Positions 1 to 8,670 of a stretch of DNA of 64,000 nt are shown here, one piece after another. Source of the stretch: Pseudomonas koreensis (lineage in GTDB: Bacteria > Pseudomonadota > Gammaproteobacteria > Pseudomonadales > Pseudomonadaceae). The stretch covers positions 3,535,501 through 3,599,500 of the forward strand of contig NZ_JALJWP010000001.1 of the NCBI RefSeq assembly GCF_024169245.1, written 5' to 3'. Positions within the stretch are counted from its first letter, which is position 1, and the number at the start of each line of letters is the position of its first letter. Made by a program: the position numbers and the translations under genes. The notes beneath the pieces were generated by a model. The model was not told the origin of the DNA. It saw only the letters and a list, made by a program, of their open reading frames with translations, and ran no database searches.

Positions 1-197
1 GCGTCGACCAGCAATACCTGGCCGCTGCTCATCTGCGCCAGCTGACTGGCCAGTGCCAGCGCGCTGGTGGTGGTGCCGGCGCCGGGATTGGCGGCGGTCA
101 GAAACAGGATCCGCAGATCGAGATCCAGCACGGTCGACGTCAGATTCGACTCGCTGGGGCTGGCGATGCTCAGGCTTTTATTGGTTGAACCGTCCAT
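1..197 (-). CDS. Partial polysaccharide-export P-loop ATPase (CpsD/BY-kinase-like), N-terminus only
   Basis: Only the first 65 or so codons lie in the window; the gene runs off the left edge. After about 28 variable residues the protein reads LRILFLTAANPGAGTTTSA and then ALALASQLAQ and VLLVDA, the layout of a CpsD/CapB/ParA-type P-loop ATPase (strand, P-loop, helix, then the strand ending in Asp). In capsule and exopolysaccharide systems such proteins are tyrosine autokinases controlling chain export. Oddly, the P-loop has Thr where the Walker A Lys is expected (GAGTTTS rather than GxGKST). The ATG overlaps the TAA stop of the sugar transferase gene (TAATG), so translation is probably coupled and this is the last visible gene of the operon. 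Family assignment is inference from a short fragment. Confidence 0.6.
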   Translation of the reverse strand, partial: MDGSTNKSLSIASPSESNLTSTVLDLDLRILFLTAANPGAGTTTSALALASQLAQMSSGQVLLVD

Positions 198-961
198 TAG
201 CTTGCTCCGTGGCCGCTGAATACTTTGAAGGGGGTTTTCAACAGAATCTTCAGATCAAGCAGAAGGCTCTGCTCGGCGATGTAGCTGAGGTCCAACTCAA
301 CGCGCTGGTCGAAGTCGATGTTGCTGCGTCCGGAGATCTGCCACAGACCGGTCATGCCGGGGTAGATCGCCAGACGTGCGAGGTGATTGTCCTTGTAGCG
401 GTAGGCGTTGAACGAGGTCGGGCGAGGGCCGACCAGGCGCATGTCGCCGGTCACTACGTTGATCAGGTTGGGCAACTCGTCGAGGCTGGTGCGCCGCAGA
501 AAGCCGCCGATGCCGGTGACGCGCGGGTCCTTGTCGATCTTGAAGTCAATCGCGTCGGCCCCGTGTTTGTTCAGGTGGCGCAGCGACTCTTTGAGTTCTT
601 CTGCGTTGCTGACCATGGTGCGGAACTTGAACATGCCGAACTTGCGGCCGCGGTAGCCGGTGCGCTTCTGCACGAACAGCACCGGCCCAGGGCTGGTGAA
701 TTTGATCGTCAGCGCCAGGCCCAACAGCACGGGCGAGAGCAGCAGCAGAATGGTCAGCGCGCCGAGGCAGGCGACCACCCGGTTGGTCCGCGACAGCTGC
801 CATGGGCGGCCGCCATCGCGGCCGCTGAGCCAGCCGCGACCCTGACGATGGATCGCCGCATCAAGGCGCATGCGATGTTCCGGGTCGACACGCTTGTCAG
901 GGCGCATCTGTGCAATCGACACACTTCTTTCATGTCCAGTCATGGCATCCTCCGCATTCAT
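197..961 (-). CDS. Initiating sugar-phosphate transferase (polyprenyl-phosphate glycosylphosphotransferase)
   Basis: 254 residues. It transfers a sugar phosphate from a UDP-sugar to undecaprenyl phosphate at the inner membrane, the first step of repeat-unit assembly for an exopolysaccharide. About 60 basic, poorly conserved residues precede one membrane segment (about 62-86), then the bacterial sugar transferase domain: VQKRTGYRGRKFGMFKFRTM (about 97-116), the Asp-Glu pair in SLDELPNL (D161-E162), GPRP (178-181) and GMTGLWQISGR (202-212). The length fits the short (WcaJ C-terminal/WbaP-core) form without the extra N-terminal membrane helices. ATG overlaps the upstream epimerase stop (ATGA). 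A second in-frame ATG six codons in is possible. The neighbours make UDP-GlcA and probably UDP-GalA, so a uronic-acid-containing polymer is likely, but the sugar used here cannot be read from sequence. Confidence 0.9.
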   Translation of the reverse strand: MNAEDAMTGHERSVSIAQMRPDKRVDPEHRMRLDAAIHRQGRGWLSGRDGGRPWQLSRTNRVVACLGALTILLLLSPVLLGLALTIKFTSPGPVLFVQKRTGYRGRKFGMFKFRTMVSNAEELKESLRHLNKHGADAIDFKIDKDPRVTGIGGFLRRTSLDELPNLINVVTGDMRLVGPRPTSFNAYRYKDNHLARLAIYPGMTGLWQISGRSNIDFDQRVELDLSYIAEQSLLLDLKILLKTPFKVFSGHGAS

Positions 962-1992
962 TCAGCCGCAAGCGGCGCACGGGCAGTGGGGTAGTAGTTG
1001 CGGAACCAGGCGATGAAGCGGCCCAGTCCTTCATCCAGTTCTATCCGGGGCTGGAATCCGGTGGCCTGAGCCAGATCGCTGGCCTCGGCGCATGTGTTGA
1101 GCACGTCGCCCGGTTGCAGCGGCAGCAGCTCGACAATGGCTTGGCGATCGAGGTGTTTTTCCATCAGCGCGAGGTAGGTCTTCAGCGCGACCGGTTGCTG
1201 TCCGCCGATGTTGAACAGGCGCCACGGCGCCATGCTGCTGGCCGGGTCGGGTTGCTCGCGATCCCATTGCGGATTGGCTTGTGGAGGCTGATCGATGAGG
1301 CGAGCGATGCTTTCGATGATGTCGTCGATGTAGGTGAAATCGCGCTGATGCTCGCCGTAATTGAACAGCTTCAGCGGTTCGCCTTCGCTGATCGCCCGGG
1401 CGAACTGGATCGGCGACATGTCCGGTCGGCCCCAAGGCCCGTAGACGGTGAAAAAGCGCAGGCCGGTGCAGGGAATGCCGAACAGATGGCTGTAGCTGTG
1501 CGCCATCAACTCGTTGGCTTTTTTGGTCGCGGCGTACAGCGACAGCGGATGGTTGACGCCATCCTTGACCGAGTAAGGCGTGTGCTGGTTGGCGCCGTAT
1601 ACCGAACTCGACGAGGCGTAGATCAAGTGCTCGACCGGGTGATGCCGGCAGCTCTCCAGAATGTTCAGGAAACCGTTGAGATTGCTGTCCAGGTACGCCC
1701 GTGGATTGTCCAGCGAATAGCGCACCCCGGCCTGCGCGGCCAGATGAATCACCACTTGCGGCTGTTCGCGGGCAAACAATGCGTCGATGGCCGAAGCGTG
1801 GGCCAGATCCACCGTGGCCAGCTGAAAATCGCCGACCTGCTCGCGCACCCACTGCACGCGGTCTTGCTTGAGCTGCGGGTCGTAGTAGTGGTTGAAATTG
1901 TCCAGGCCCACCACCGAATGGCCGTCGCGCAGCAAGCGCAGCACGCAATGGGCACCAATGAACCCGGCAGCACCGGTCACCAGGATCTTCAT
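958..1992 (-). CDS. NAD-dependent sugar epimerase, probably UDP-glucuronate 4-epimerase
   Basis: 344 residues, an extended short-chain dehydrogenase/reductase. The N-terminal Rossmann motif GAAGFIGAH (7-15) binds NAD, the Ser stretch YASSSSVYG (125-133) and Y153/K157 in YAATK are the catalytic elements, and the C-terminal half contains the sugar-binding part (RFFTVYGPWGRPDM). The overall pattern matches the CapI/GAE group that interconverts UDP-glucuronate and UDP-galacturonate. This fits the UDP-glucose dehydrogenase encoded immediately upstream, with a 4-base ATGA overlap, and the sugar transferase just downstream, also by ATGA overlap. Other UDP-sugar 4-epimerase specificities cannot be excluded. 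Confidence 0.85.
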   Translation of the reverse strand: MKILVTGAAGFIGAHCVLRLLRDGHSVVGLDNFNHYYDPQLKQDRVQWVREQVGDFQLATVDLAHASAIDALFAREQPQVVIHLAAQAGVRYSLDNPRAYLDSNLNGFLNILESCRHHPVEHLIYASSSSVYGANQHTPYSVKDGVNHPLSLYAATKKANELMAHSYSHLFGIPCTGLRFFTVYGPWGRPDMSPIQFARAISEGEPLKLFNYGEHQRDFTYIDDIIESIARLIDQPPQANPQWDREQPDPASSMAPWRLFNIGGQQPVALKTYLALMEKHLDRQAIVELLPLQPGDVLNTCAEASDLAQATGFQPRIELDEGLGRFIAWFRNYYPTARAPLAAE

Positions 1993-3341
1993 GGCCGCAG
2001 CCCTTCAGGGGCGATGTGGCGCAGGCCGATGCCGCTGTAGTGCAGGCCGGCGGCCGCCACTTGTTCCGGGTTGTAGAGGTTGCGGCCGTCGATGATCACC
2101 TTCGACCGTAGCTTCTCGGCGAGCAGCTCGAAATCGACCACGCGGAAGTTTTTCCACTCGGTGCAGATCACCAGCGCGTCGGCGTCTTCAAGGGTGTCGT
2201 CGCGGGTCGCGCACAGATGCAGGTCGTTGCGATAGCCGTAAATGCGTCGGCATTCGGACATGGCTTCCGGATCGTAGGCCTGCACGCTGGCGCCTTCGGC
2301 CCACAACGCGTCCATCAGATAACGGCTGGGGGCTTCGCGCATGTCGTCGGTGTTCGGTTTGAATGCCAGGCCCCAGACCGCAATGGATTTGCCAGCCAGG
2401 CCTTGCGGAAACTGCGCGCGCAATTTGCTGAAGAGGATGTGCCGCTGGCTGTCGTTGACGTCGGTGACGCTGCGCAGCAGTTTCAGCGGCATGCCGTTGT
2501 GTTCGGCGGTATGCAGCAGGGCACGCAGGTCCTTGGGAAAGCACGAGCCACCGAAGCCGCAGCCCGGGTAAATGAAGTGGTAGCCGATGCGCGGGTCGGA
2601 GCCGATGCCTTTGCGCACCGCTTCGATGTCGGCGCCGAGCAGCTCGGTGAGATTGGCCAGTTCGTTCATGAAACTGATGCGGGTGGCGAGCATCGCATTG
2701 GCCGCGTACTTGGTCAGCTCGGCGCTGCGGTTGTCCATGAACATCAGTTTTTCGTGGTTGCGGCAGAACGGTGCGTACAGCTCGCTCATCTGCTCGCGGG
2801 CGGCGTCGTCGCGGGTGCCGATGATGATCCGGTCCGGACGCATGCAATCGGCGAGGGCACTGCCTTCCTTGAGGAATTCCGGGTTCGACACCACGCGCAC
2901 CTGCAGCCCGGCTTTGCCCCGTTGCAGCAATTCGCTGGTGGCCGTTGCCAGAACCTGATCGGCAGTCCCGACCGGCACGGTGGATTTGATGATCAGCGTG
3001 CGATCGGCTTCCATCAGTCCGGCAATCTGCCGGGCGACGTTGAGCACATGGCTGAGGTCGGCGGAGCCATCCTCGTCCGCCGGGGTGCCGACGGCGATGA
3101 AGATCAGCTCGGCGTGGGTCACTGCATCACTGGCCTGGGTGCTGAACAACAAGCGCCCGGCCTTGATGTTTTCTTCAAGTGTTGCGGACAGGCCTGGCTC
3201 ACTGATGGGCGGTACCGCTTGTTGCAGTTGTTTGATTTTGTTCGGATCAATGTCAATGCATAAAACCCGATGGCCGACATCGGCAAGTGCAGCGGCTTGT
3301 ATAAGTCCGACATAGCCAGTGCCAAATACGCTCACGTCCAT
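1989..3341 (-). CDS. ugd: UDP-glucose 6-dehydrogenase
   Basis: 450 residues, the usual length. It oxidises UDP-glucose twice with NAD to UDP-glucuronate in the cytoplasm. Visible motifs are the N-terminal nucleotide-binding GTGYVGL (7-13), the IAVGTP loop (82-87), the KSTVPVGT segment (119-126), and the catalytic Cys267 in GFGGSCFPKD. The C-terminal UDP-binding domain contains AFKPNTDDMREAPS. It is the first gene of the exopolysaccharide operon seen here and supplies substrate to the epimerase that overlaps its 3' end. A long AT-rich leader region lies upstream. Some bacterial homologues act on GDP-mannose (AlgD-like), but the epimerase neighbour favours UDP-glucose. Confidence 0.92.
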   Translation of the reverse strand: MDVSVFGTGYVGLIQAAALADVGHRVLCIDIDPNKIKQLQQAVPPISEPGLSATLEENIKAGRLLFSTQASDAVTHAELIFIAVGTPADEDGSADLSHVLNVARQIAGLMEADRTLIIKSTVPVGTADQVLATATSELLQRGKAGLQVRVVSNPEFLKEGSALADCMRPDRIIIGTRDDAAREQMSELYAPFCRNHEKLMFMDNRSAELTKYAANAMLATRISFMNELANLTELLGADIEAVRKGIGSDPRIGYHFIYPGCGFGGSCFPKDLRALLHTAEHNGMPLKLLRSVTDVNDSQRHILFSKLRAQFPQGLAGKSIAVWGLAFKPNTDDMREAPSRYLMDALWAEGASVQAYDPEAMSECRRIYGYRNDLHLCATRDDTLEDADALVICTEWKNFRVVDFELLAEKLRSKVIIDGRNLYNPEQVAAAGLHYSGIGLRHIAPEGLRP

Positions 3342-3730
3342 CTGCGCACCTCAATAAAACCAGAAAAGTTAACTACGGAATGAGATTGTTAAAGGGGTAT
3401 AGCGCAGGGTTTGAAAAGCGTGTCAGCAAAATGACATGTTGCACGGGTATAACACTTGAGTGTTTTTTGGCGATTGGCCATCAAGTCATTGCTGCGATTG
3501 AATTTGTTGTTTTTTTGCAGATTTGTTCAGATTTAAAGTAACCGACAAGCGGTCGAAAGTATTGGTTTTAAAGGGGTTTCCAGATTTTGTGTGTCAGATT
3601 TGAGGCACCGTTTTTTTGACGGTGATTCCGGCTATCAGTCAATTCTTGCGCTTTTAGGGGCGGGTGCTAGTGTCAGGGTCTGACCGACAAAGCTTTGACA
3701 TCCAGCTATTTCTGCCCGCCCGGTATCGCC
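3342..3730. other. AT-rich intergenic region between divergent exopolysaccharide operon and phosphoethanolamine-transferase-like gene
   Basis: 389 bases, clearly more AT-rich than the flanking genes, with runs of T (for example near 3460-3520). A short hairpin with arms CACCGT (3606-3611) and ACGGTG (3619-3624) is present but no T-run follows, so it is not a convincing terminator. The region must carry both divergent promoters and is a good candidate for silencing by MvaT-type proteins (inference from base composition). I could not pick a promoter with confidence. Confidence 0.5.
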
Positions 3731-5428
3731 ATGTTCAGATATGCCAAAGAACTGCTTTTAGTTGTCTTTTTACTGTTGTATTCCGACTACTACCTGGAGC
3801 GGTTAAATGCTATCGGGTGGAGTTTCAATGCACTTGTTTTTGGCGCGATGTTTTTGGCGCTGACTTTAGCGTTATATCTGACTGCCTATATAAGGCAGGC
3901 TCTCGTTCGACATGCATTCGCATTAACGCTGTTTGCGGCGGCGGTGTTTTTCGATGTCTATACCCGGGTCACCGCGGATTACCTGAGGTACAGCGATTTC
4001 GTCTCGCTGGTATATTCCGGCGGCTTCATTCAGGAAGCCGCGTATCAGTACCGCGACGCAATTCTGCGCGCGGTGCTCAGCGGCTTGTTGCTGTTGTTCG
4101 GCATCGGGCTCAAGCCGCGTCATGCCCTGGTCGTACCGAACAGGTTGCGGATCGCGGCGCCCATCGTCGGTGTGTTGATGCTCAGCGCTTTGCTGTTTTT
4201 ACGTGCGGGAGAGGGCGCCCGGGGCCTGCCGATCATGTACACGCCTTTGGCCTATTTGAATCTGTTTGCCTATGAAGCGCTGCACGACACTGTCGGCCCG
4301 CGTGAAGCGGTTACCCTCGCGCGCGCGGCGCCTGCCGTCGGGCACGACATCGTGCTGATTATCGATGAAAGCATTTCCGGCAACTACCTCGACATCAACG
4401 CGCCGTTCGGCGTGCACAGCAACCTCAAGCAGGCGCCGGCCGGGGTCGACGTCTTCAACTTTGGCTATGCCGCGTCCATTGCCAATTGCAGTGCGGACAC
4501 CAACGTCACCTTGCGCTACGGCGGCACCCGCGCCGATTACCGGCGCATCAACAGCACGCAGCCGTCGATCTGGCAGTACGCCAAACAGGCCGGGCTCGGC
4601 ACGGTGTACATCGACGCCCAGCGCACCGCCGGCAACCTGCAGAACCTGATGACCGCCGCCGAGAAAAACGACATCGACAGTTTCGTGCAATTCGACCAGA
4701 CCAGCGTCCGTGATCGCGACATGGCGGCAGCGGCGAAGCTGATCGAATTGCTCAACGACGATCGCGCCGAGCTGATCGTGATCAACAAGGTCGGCGCGCA
4801 TTTTCCGGTGCACGACAAATACCCGGACGCGTTCATGGCTTACCGGCCAACGCTGCCACGCGGGCAGTTCACCGAAGTCGCCGACACTGGCGAACGTGCC
4901 GGTTTCAACGGCCAGCCGGATGACTGGGTGCTGTATCGCAACGCCTACAAGAACACGCTGTTGTGGAATGTCGGCGAGTTCTTCGCGCGGGTCTTTGCCC
5001 AGGCCAATCTGCACAACGCGCTGCTGATCTACACCTCCGATCATGGCCAGGATCTGCATGAACGCGGCAACCCGGGCTTGAATACCCATTGCGGCGGCGA
5101 CCCGGTGGAAGAGGAGGGGCTGGTGCCGTTGGTGGTGATTCAGGGCCGTGGATTGCAGACGCCAGACTGGGCAGCGAATCTGCCGGCCAACAAGGACCGC
5201 TCCAGCCACTACAACATTTTCCCGACGCTGCTGCAGGTGATGGGTTACGACCTGGCGGGGATTGAAGCGCTGTATGGCAAACCGCTGAGCGTTCCCACGG
5301 CGGATGAGTTCACTTTCAATTACCGCTTCAATGCGCGGTTGGGGGCCAAGCCTGAGTGGAAGCATATCGATCTGGGCAGCATCGTTACGCCTGAGCGGGC
5401 GCCGGCGATTGTGGCTTCGGGGCAGTGA
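3731..5428 (+). CDS. Sulfatase-domain inner-membrane enzyme, phosphoethanolamine-transferase-like (EptA/OpgE superfamily)
   Basis: 565 residues from the ATG at 3731; an upstream in-frame start at 3695 would add 12 non-hydrophobic residues and lacks a better ribosome site. Five hydrophobic segments (about 8-20, 34-54, 60-76, 110-127, 140-157) precede a periplasmic alkaline-phosphatase-fold domain. Metal and catalytic positions visible are E213 in LIIDESISGN, the likely nucleophile region NCSADTN (252-258), H361 in GAHFPVHDKYP and D437-H438 in YTSDHGQD. This matches enzymes that move phosphoethanolamine from phosphatidylethanolamine onto lipid A or glycans. The acceptor is unknown; the nearby exopolysaccharide genes suggest but do not prove a cell-surface glycan target. 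A REP pair follows the stop. Confidence 0.8.
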   Translation: MFRYAKELLLVVFLLLYSDYYLERLNAIGWSFNALVFGAMFLALTLALYLTAYIRQALVRHAFALTLFAAAVFFDVYTRVTADYLRYSDFVSLVYSGGFIQEAAYQYRDAILRAVLSGLLLLFGIGLKPRHALVVPNRLRIAAPIVGVLMLSALLFLRAGEGARGLPIMYTPLAYLNLFAYEALHDTVGPREAVTLARAAPAVGHDIVLIIDESISGNYLDINAPFGVHSNLKQAPAGVDVFNFGYAASIANCSADTNVTLRYGGTRADYRRINSTQPSIWQYAKQAGLGTVYIDAQRTAGNLQNLMTAAEKNDIDSFVQFDQTSVRDRDMAAAAKLIELLNDDRAELIVINKVGAHFPVHDKYPDAFMAYRPTLPRGQFTEVADTGERAGFNGQPDDWVLYRNAYKNTLLWNVGEFFARVFAQANLHNALLIYTSDHGQDLHERGNPGLNTHCGGDPVEEEGLVPLVVIQGRGLQTPDWAANLPANKDRSSHYNIFPTLLQVMGYDLAGIEALYGKPLSVPTADEFTFNYRFNARLGAKPEWKHIDLGSIVTPERAPAIVASGQ

Positions 5429-5452
5429 GTTTCGGGTTGCTCGGGCGAGCCT

Positions 5453-5520
5453 CTTCGCGAGCAGGCTCGCTCCCACAGGGGATCGTATTCCAGGGTGGGA
5501 GCGAGCCTGCTCGCGAACAA
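5453..5520. repeat. REP pair (inverted GAGCCTGCTCGCGA elements)
   Basis: Two copies of the Pseudomonas REP core face each other: CTTCGCGAGCAGGCTCGCTC then GGGAGCGAGCCTGCTCGCGA, with about 25 bases between. It sits between convergent genes, the typical position of such pairs, and the transcript would fold into a long hairpin. Confidence 0.9.
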
Positions 5521-5542
5521 GTCGGGACAGGCTGCGACAGTC

Positions 5543-6562
5543 TCAACCCTTGTTGAACCGCGCCCGATACACCCCCGGCGCGCACCCCAGCCAGCGCAGA
5601 CACGCCCGGTTGAATCCCTGCACATCGCTGTAACCCAACCGATCCGCCACTTCGACCAACTCCAACGCCCCGGACCGCAACAGGTCCTCGGCCCGGTAGT
5701 GCCGATACTCATCAAGCAGTTCGCTGAAGGTCCAGCCCAACGCCTTCAGCCGCCGTGCCGCCGTGCGCTCGAGCACATGCTGCGTTGCGCAGAATTGCTG
5801 CCAGTGCGCCGTCGCCAGATCTTCGATCAGGTAATCGCTGAGCTGTTCCAGCAAGGTCGGCTCACTGTGACGGCGGGTCTGCTCCAGCAAATCGATCAAG
5901 GTTGTTTCCAGCGCCGGATTGCCCGGTGTCAACGGCATTACGAACAGCTGCGGATCCAGATGAATCGCCGCGCACGATTGCTCTGCGCTCACCGGGGCGC
6001 GGAACGCCGTTTCGTGTTGTTCGCGGCTTGCCGACACCAGCGCTACACCCAGCACCGGGTCAGCCTTCAAACCACTGGCCAGCAACTTGCGCCGCATCAG
6101 GCTGCACAGGCTGACAAGGATGTAATCGGTCAGCGCTGCCGGAGCACCGAGACTGCCCGTCTCGAGCAGACGCAGCGTTACCCCACGGTGTTCACGCATA
6201 AGCTCCATGCGCAAATGCCCGTTGAAAAACGCACAGTACTCGGCGAAAAACTCACAGGCACGTTGCAGCGACACGGCGACATCGAACAGATAGGTCAAAC
6301 CGTTGGTGGCGGTCGAAACGAAGCGTTCACCCGCCGCCAGACCGATCGACGGATCTGCGCTCTGCTCCACGGCAAACGCCCAGAAGCGCCGCGACATCAG
6401 CAGCGGCATGCGCATGAACGGCGTGCGCAGATCAGACAGGCTGCGGCGCAGTTGGGCTTCGATTGCGCCTTGGGTAATGCCGCGCGCGAGCAATTCTTCA
6501 ATGGCCGGCAACAGGGTCGGCGCGTAAAAGGCATTGGCGGCCAACGGGGCGAATTTGCTCAT
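5543..6562 (-). CDS. AraC-family transcriptional regulator with N-terminal Arabinose_bd-type domain
   Basis: 339 residues. The N-terminal two thirds look like the effector/dimerisation domain found in OruR/ArgR-type regulators (pattern LAARGITQGAIEAQ... and LMSRRFWAFAVEQSADPSIGLAAGERF near 50-82). The C-terminal about 100 residues form two helix-turn-helix motifs; the second contains EVADRLGYSDVQGFNRACLRW followed by GCAPGVYRA, the AraC signature. The gene is separated by 19 bases from the stop of the LysR gene behind it, so both may be cotranscribed on the minus strand. No metabolic target is adjacent, and the ligand is unknown. Confidence 0.88.
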   Translation of the reverse strand: MSKFAPLAANAFYAPTLLPAIEELLARGITQGAIEAQLRRSLSDLRTPFMRMPLLMSRRFWAFAVEQSADPSIGLAAGERFVSTATNGLTYLFDVAVSLQRACEFFAEYCAFFNGHLRMELMREHRGVTLRLLETGSLGAPAALTDYILVSLCSLMRRKLLASGLKADPVLGVALVSASREQHETAFRAPVSAEQSCAAIHLDPQLFVMPLTPGNPALETTLIDLLEQTRRHSEPTLLEQLSDYLIEDLATAHWQQFCATQHVLERTAARRLKALGWTFSELLDEYRHYRAEDLLRSGALELVEVADRLGYSDVQGFNRACLRWLGCAPGVYRARFNKG

Positions 6563-6581
6563 CGTGCGCAGGCTCTTGCGC

Positions 6582-7502
6582 TCATCGATTGGCCGCCAGC
6601 AAACGCTGATCGACGCGAAGGATCGCCTCGATCATCGCCCGCGCTGCCGGCGTCAGGGTATAGCCGGCGCGGCTGACGATGCCGTAACCCAATTGCAGCG
6701 CCGCCTCGTCGTGCGGCACGTCGACAAAATCGAGCAACTCGATCAGGCCCTCGTCGAGCTGTTCACGCAAGGCCTCAAGCGTCGCCAGACCCACGGCATC
6801 AGAGCGCAGGACCACACGCTGGATGGCATCGAATTGCGCGCACTCCACGCTCGGCGTGAAGTCGGGCTCACCGAGGATATCGGCGAGCACCTTGCGGATC
6901 ATCGGTGGAATGCGCGTGCCGACGATCGGGTAATCGAGCAGGGCGCGCAAACGCAGGTCTGCCTGCGCGACAAGCGGATGCCCGGCGCGACAGAAAAACC
7001 GTCCCGGCCGTCTGCGCAACTGGTGCACCTCATATTGCGGATCGCTGACGAAGTGCCGCGCGTCCGCGACGAAAAACTCGATCTGCTGCTCACGCAACCA
7101 CAGCGACAATTGTTGCCAGTCGCCTTGGTGAAAGCGCGTGCGAATCGCCGGATGCGCCTGAATGAAATCGGCCAGCGCTTCGGGCACCAGCACTTGCGCC
7201 GGATACGGGCCGCAACCGAATTGCAGTTCGCCGCCGGTGAGGCCGTTGTATTGCGTCAATTCGTTGTGCAGTGCCTGACTGCCGGCGAGCAGGCGCCGCG
7301 CGTGCTGCAGCACCAGTTCACCTTGCCCGGTCAGGCGAAACTCACGGCTGCTGCGTTCGACCAGCGCGCAATCGAGGTCGCGCTCAAGCGTCTGGATGCT
7401 GCGGCTGAACGCCGGTTGGCTCAAGTTGATCGCCTCAGCGGCGCGACCGAAATTGCGACAGTCAGCGAGGGCGACCAGGTGGCGAAGCTGGCGAAGATCC
7501 AT
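6582..7502 (-). CDS. LysR-family transcriptional regulator
   Basis: 306 residues from MDLRQLRHL; an ATG one codon upstream is equally placed behind an AGGAG site, so the start is uncertain by one residue. The winged helix-turn-helix is at about 1-60 (NFGRAAEAINLSQPAFSRSIQTLE recognisable across 18-41), followed by a PBP2-type effector domain (FGCGPYPAQVLVPEAL near 100). It is divergent from an AraC-family gene starting at 7600, the common arrangement for a LysR regulator controlling its neighbour. The target could be that neighbour; there is no enzyme gene beside it. Confidence 0.88.
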   Translation of the reverse strand: MDLRQLRHLVALADCRNFGRAAEAINLSQPAFSRSIQTLERDLDCALVERSSREFRLTGQGELVLQHARRLLAGSQALHNELTQYNGLTGGELQFGCGPYPAQVLVPEALADFIQAHPAIRTRFHQGDWQQLSLWLREQQIEFFVADARHFVSDPQYEVHQLRRRPGRFFCRAGHPLVAQADLRLRALLDYPIVGTRIPPMIRKVLADILGEPDFTPSVECAQFDAIQRVVLRSDAVGLATLEALREQLDEGLIELLDFVDVPHDEAALQLGYGIVSRAGYTLTPAARAMIEAILRVDQRLLAANR

Positions 7503-7599
7503 CATGCGTCTCCTGCATTCTGCGGATACTTTTAATGCATTGGATCGATAGCACGTCCACTGGCATAAGTACACGCCTGTTCTTTCATGGCATGCCTTC

Positions 7600-8451
7600 A
7601 TGTCCCAGCCTGTGTTCGTTTCCAGCGCTTTCGTCCGCACGATTCTCGCTCATGCCCGGCAGTCCGGACTGTGCCCGCAACACTTGATGGCGCGCGCCGG
7701 GATTTGCCCGTCAGTGCTCGCCGGTCAGCGTCAATCGATCGCCGCACGATCGGTTGAACAGTTGTGGCGTGAGTGTGAGTGGGCGGGGGTGGCGCCGACG
7801 TTCGGCTGTGAACTGGCTGACGGGATGGCGACCGATTGCCTGCAGGGACTGAATATTCTCCTCGACTCGGCGGCGACCTTGCGCGCCAGTCTGAAGTGCT
7901 TCATCGACTGCTTGCCGCGGGTGATCAACTACGTCGCGGTGGAGTTGGTCGAGGCGGGCGACGTGGCTCATTTGCGCCTGCGTTCGCTGCTGGGGCCGCT
8001 CCATCATTTCGCTCTGGACGCGGCGGCGCTAACACTGGTGCGCAATATTGCCCGGCGGTCGGGCATTGCGCCGGGAGATTTGTTTGTGAATGTCAGCCTG
8101 GGCGCTGCGCAAATGGCCGGAAGCTGGCTGTGTGAAGTTGGCGTTGCGGTGGAGCAGGGCGAGCACCTGTGCCTGACATTGCGGCGATCGAGTCTCGACC
8201 AGGCCTTGCTTGGCGCCAATCCGTTTTTGCACCTAAGCGTGCTGCGCCACTGGCGCGCTGAAGCCAGCGCACCTGCACGCCAGGATAATCTGACAATGGC
8301 GAGGCACTGGCTGACGACGGGGGATCAGCCGATCGAGCGCATTGCCGAACGCCTGGGCTATCGGCAGCCGAGCAACTTTATCCGCGCGTTTCGCAAACAG
8401 TTCGGGACTACGCCGAAGCAGTTCCGGTTGAACGCTGGGCAGGTCTGTTGA
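7600..8451 (+). CDS. AraC-family transcriptional regulator
   Basis: 283 residues. The N-terminal half again resembles an Arabinose_bd-type domain (ARAGICPSVLAGQRQSI, then LWRECEWAGVAPTFGCELAD), and the C-terminus carries the double helix-turn-helix with IERIAERLGYRQPSNFIRAF and FGTTPKQFR. It is paralogous in layout to the AraC protein encoded at 5543-6562 but clearly different in sequence and shorter. It is transcribed divergently from the LysR gene with about 95 bases between them. No strong ribosome site precedes the ATG at 7600, so a slightly different start is possible. Confidence 0.85.
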   Translation: MSQPVFVSSAFVRTILAHARQSGLCPQHLMARAGICPSVLAGQRQSIAARSVEQLWRECEWAGVAPTFGCELADGMATDCLQGLNILLDSAATLRASLKCFIDCLPRVINYVAVELVEAGDVAHLRLRSLLGPLHHFALDAAALTLVRNIARRSGIAPGDLFVNVSLGAAQMAGSWLCEVGVAVEQGEHLCLTLRRSSLDQALLGANPFLHLSVLRHWRAEASAPARQDNLTMARHWLTTGDQPIERIAERLGYRQPSNFIRAFRKQFGTTPKQFRLNAGQVC

Positions 8452-8501
8452 AAGCAGGATCGAGGTGTTTGATCGTCATTGAGGGTGTCAGCAAGATTTA
8501 C

Positions 8502-8662
8502 CCCCTCACCCCAGCCCTCTCCCCCAAGGGGGCGAGGGGGAAAGGGAGCCGATCTTTATGGCGTTCGGAATCTGAGTTCAACTCGGTATCCCCAGTCGGC
8601 GTACCTCGTACAGGCAACTCGGTCAGTCCCCTCTCCGTCCGGGAGAGGGCTAGGGTGAGGGG
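8502..8662. repeat. Intergenic repeat with 22-base inverted ends (CCCTCACCC...GGGTGAGGG family)
   Basis: The stretch begins with CCCCTCACCCCAGCCCTCTC (8502-8521) and ends with GGGAGAGGGCTAGGGTGAGG (8641-8660), near-complementary ends about 160 bases apart. The right-end 22-mer recurs exactly at 51627-51648. This sequence family is widespread between Pseudomonas genes; it has no coding content and looks like a non-autonomous repeat or terminator-like hairpin. Confidence 0.7.
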
Positions 8663-8670
8663 CTTTTGAC

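Noticed and set aside
910..2040. 376-codon plus-strand frame
   Set aside because: Antisense to the epimerase, lacks domain features.
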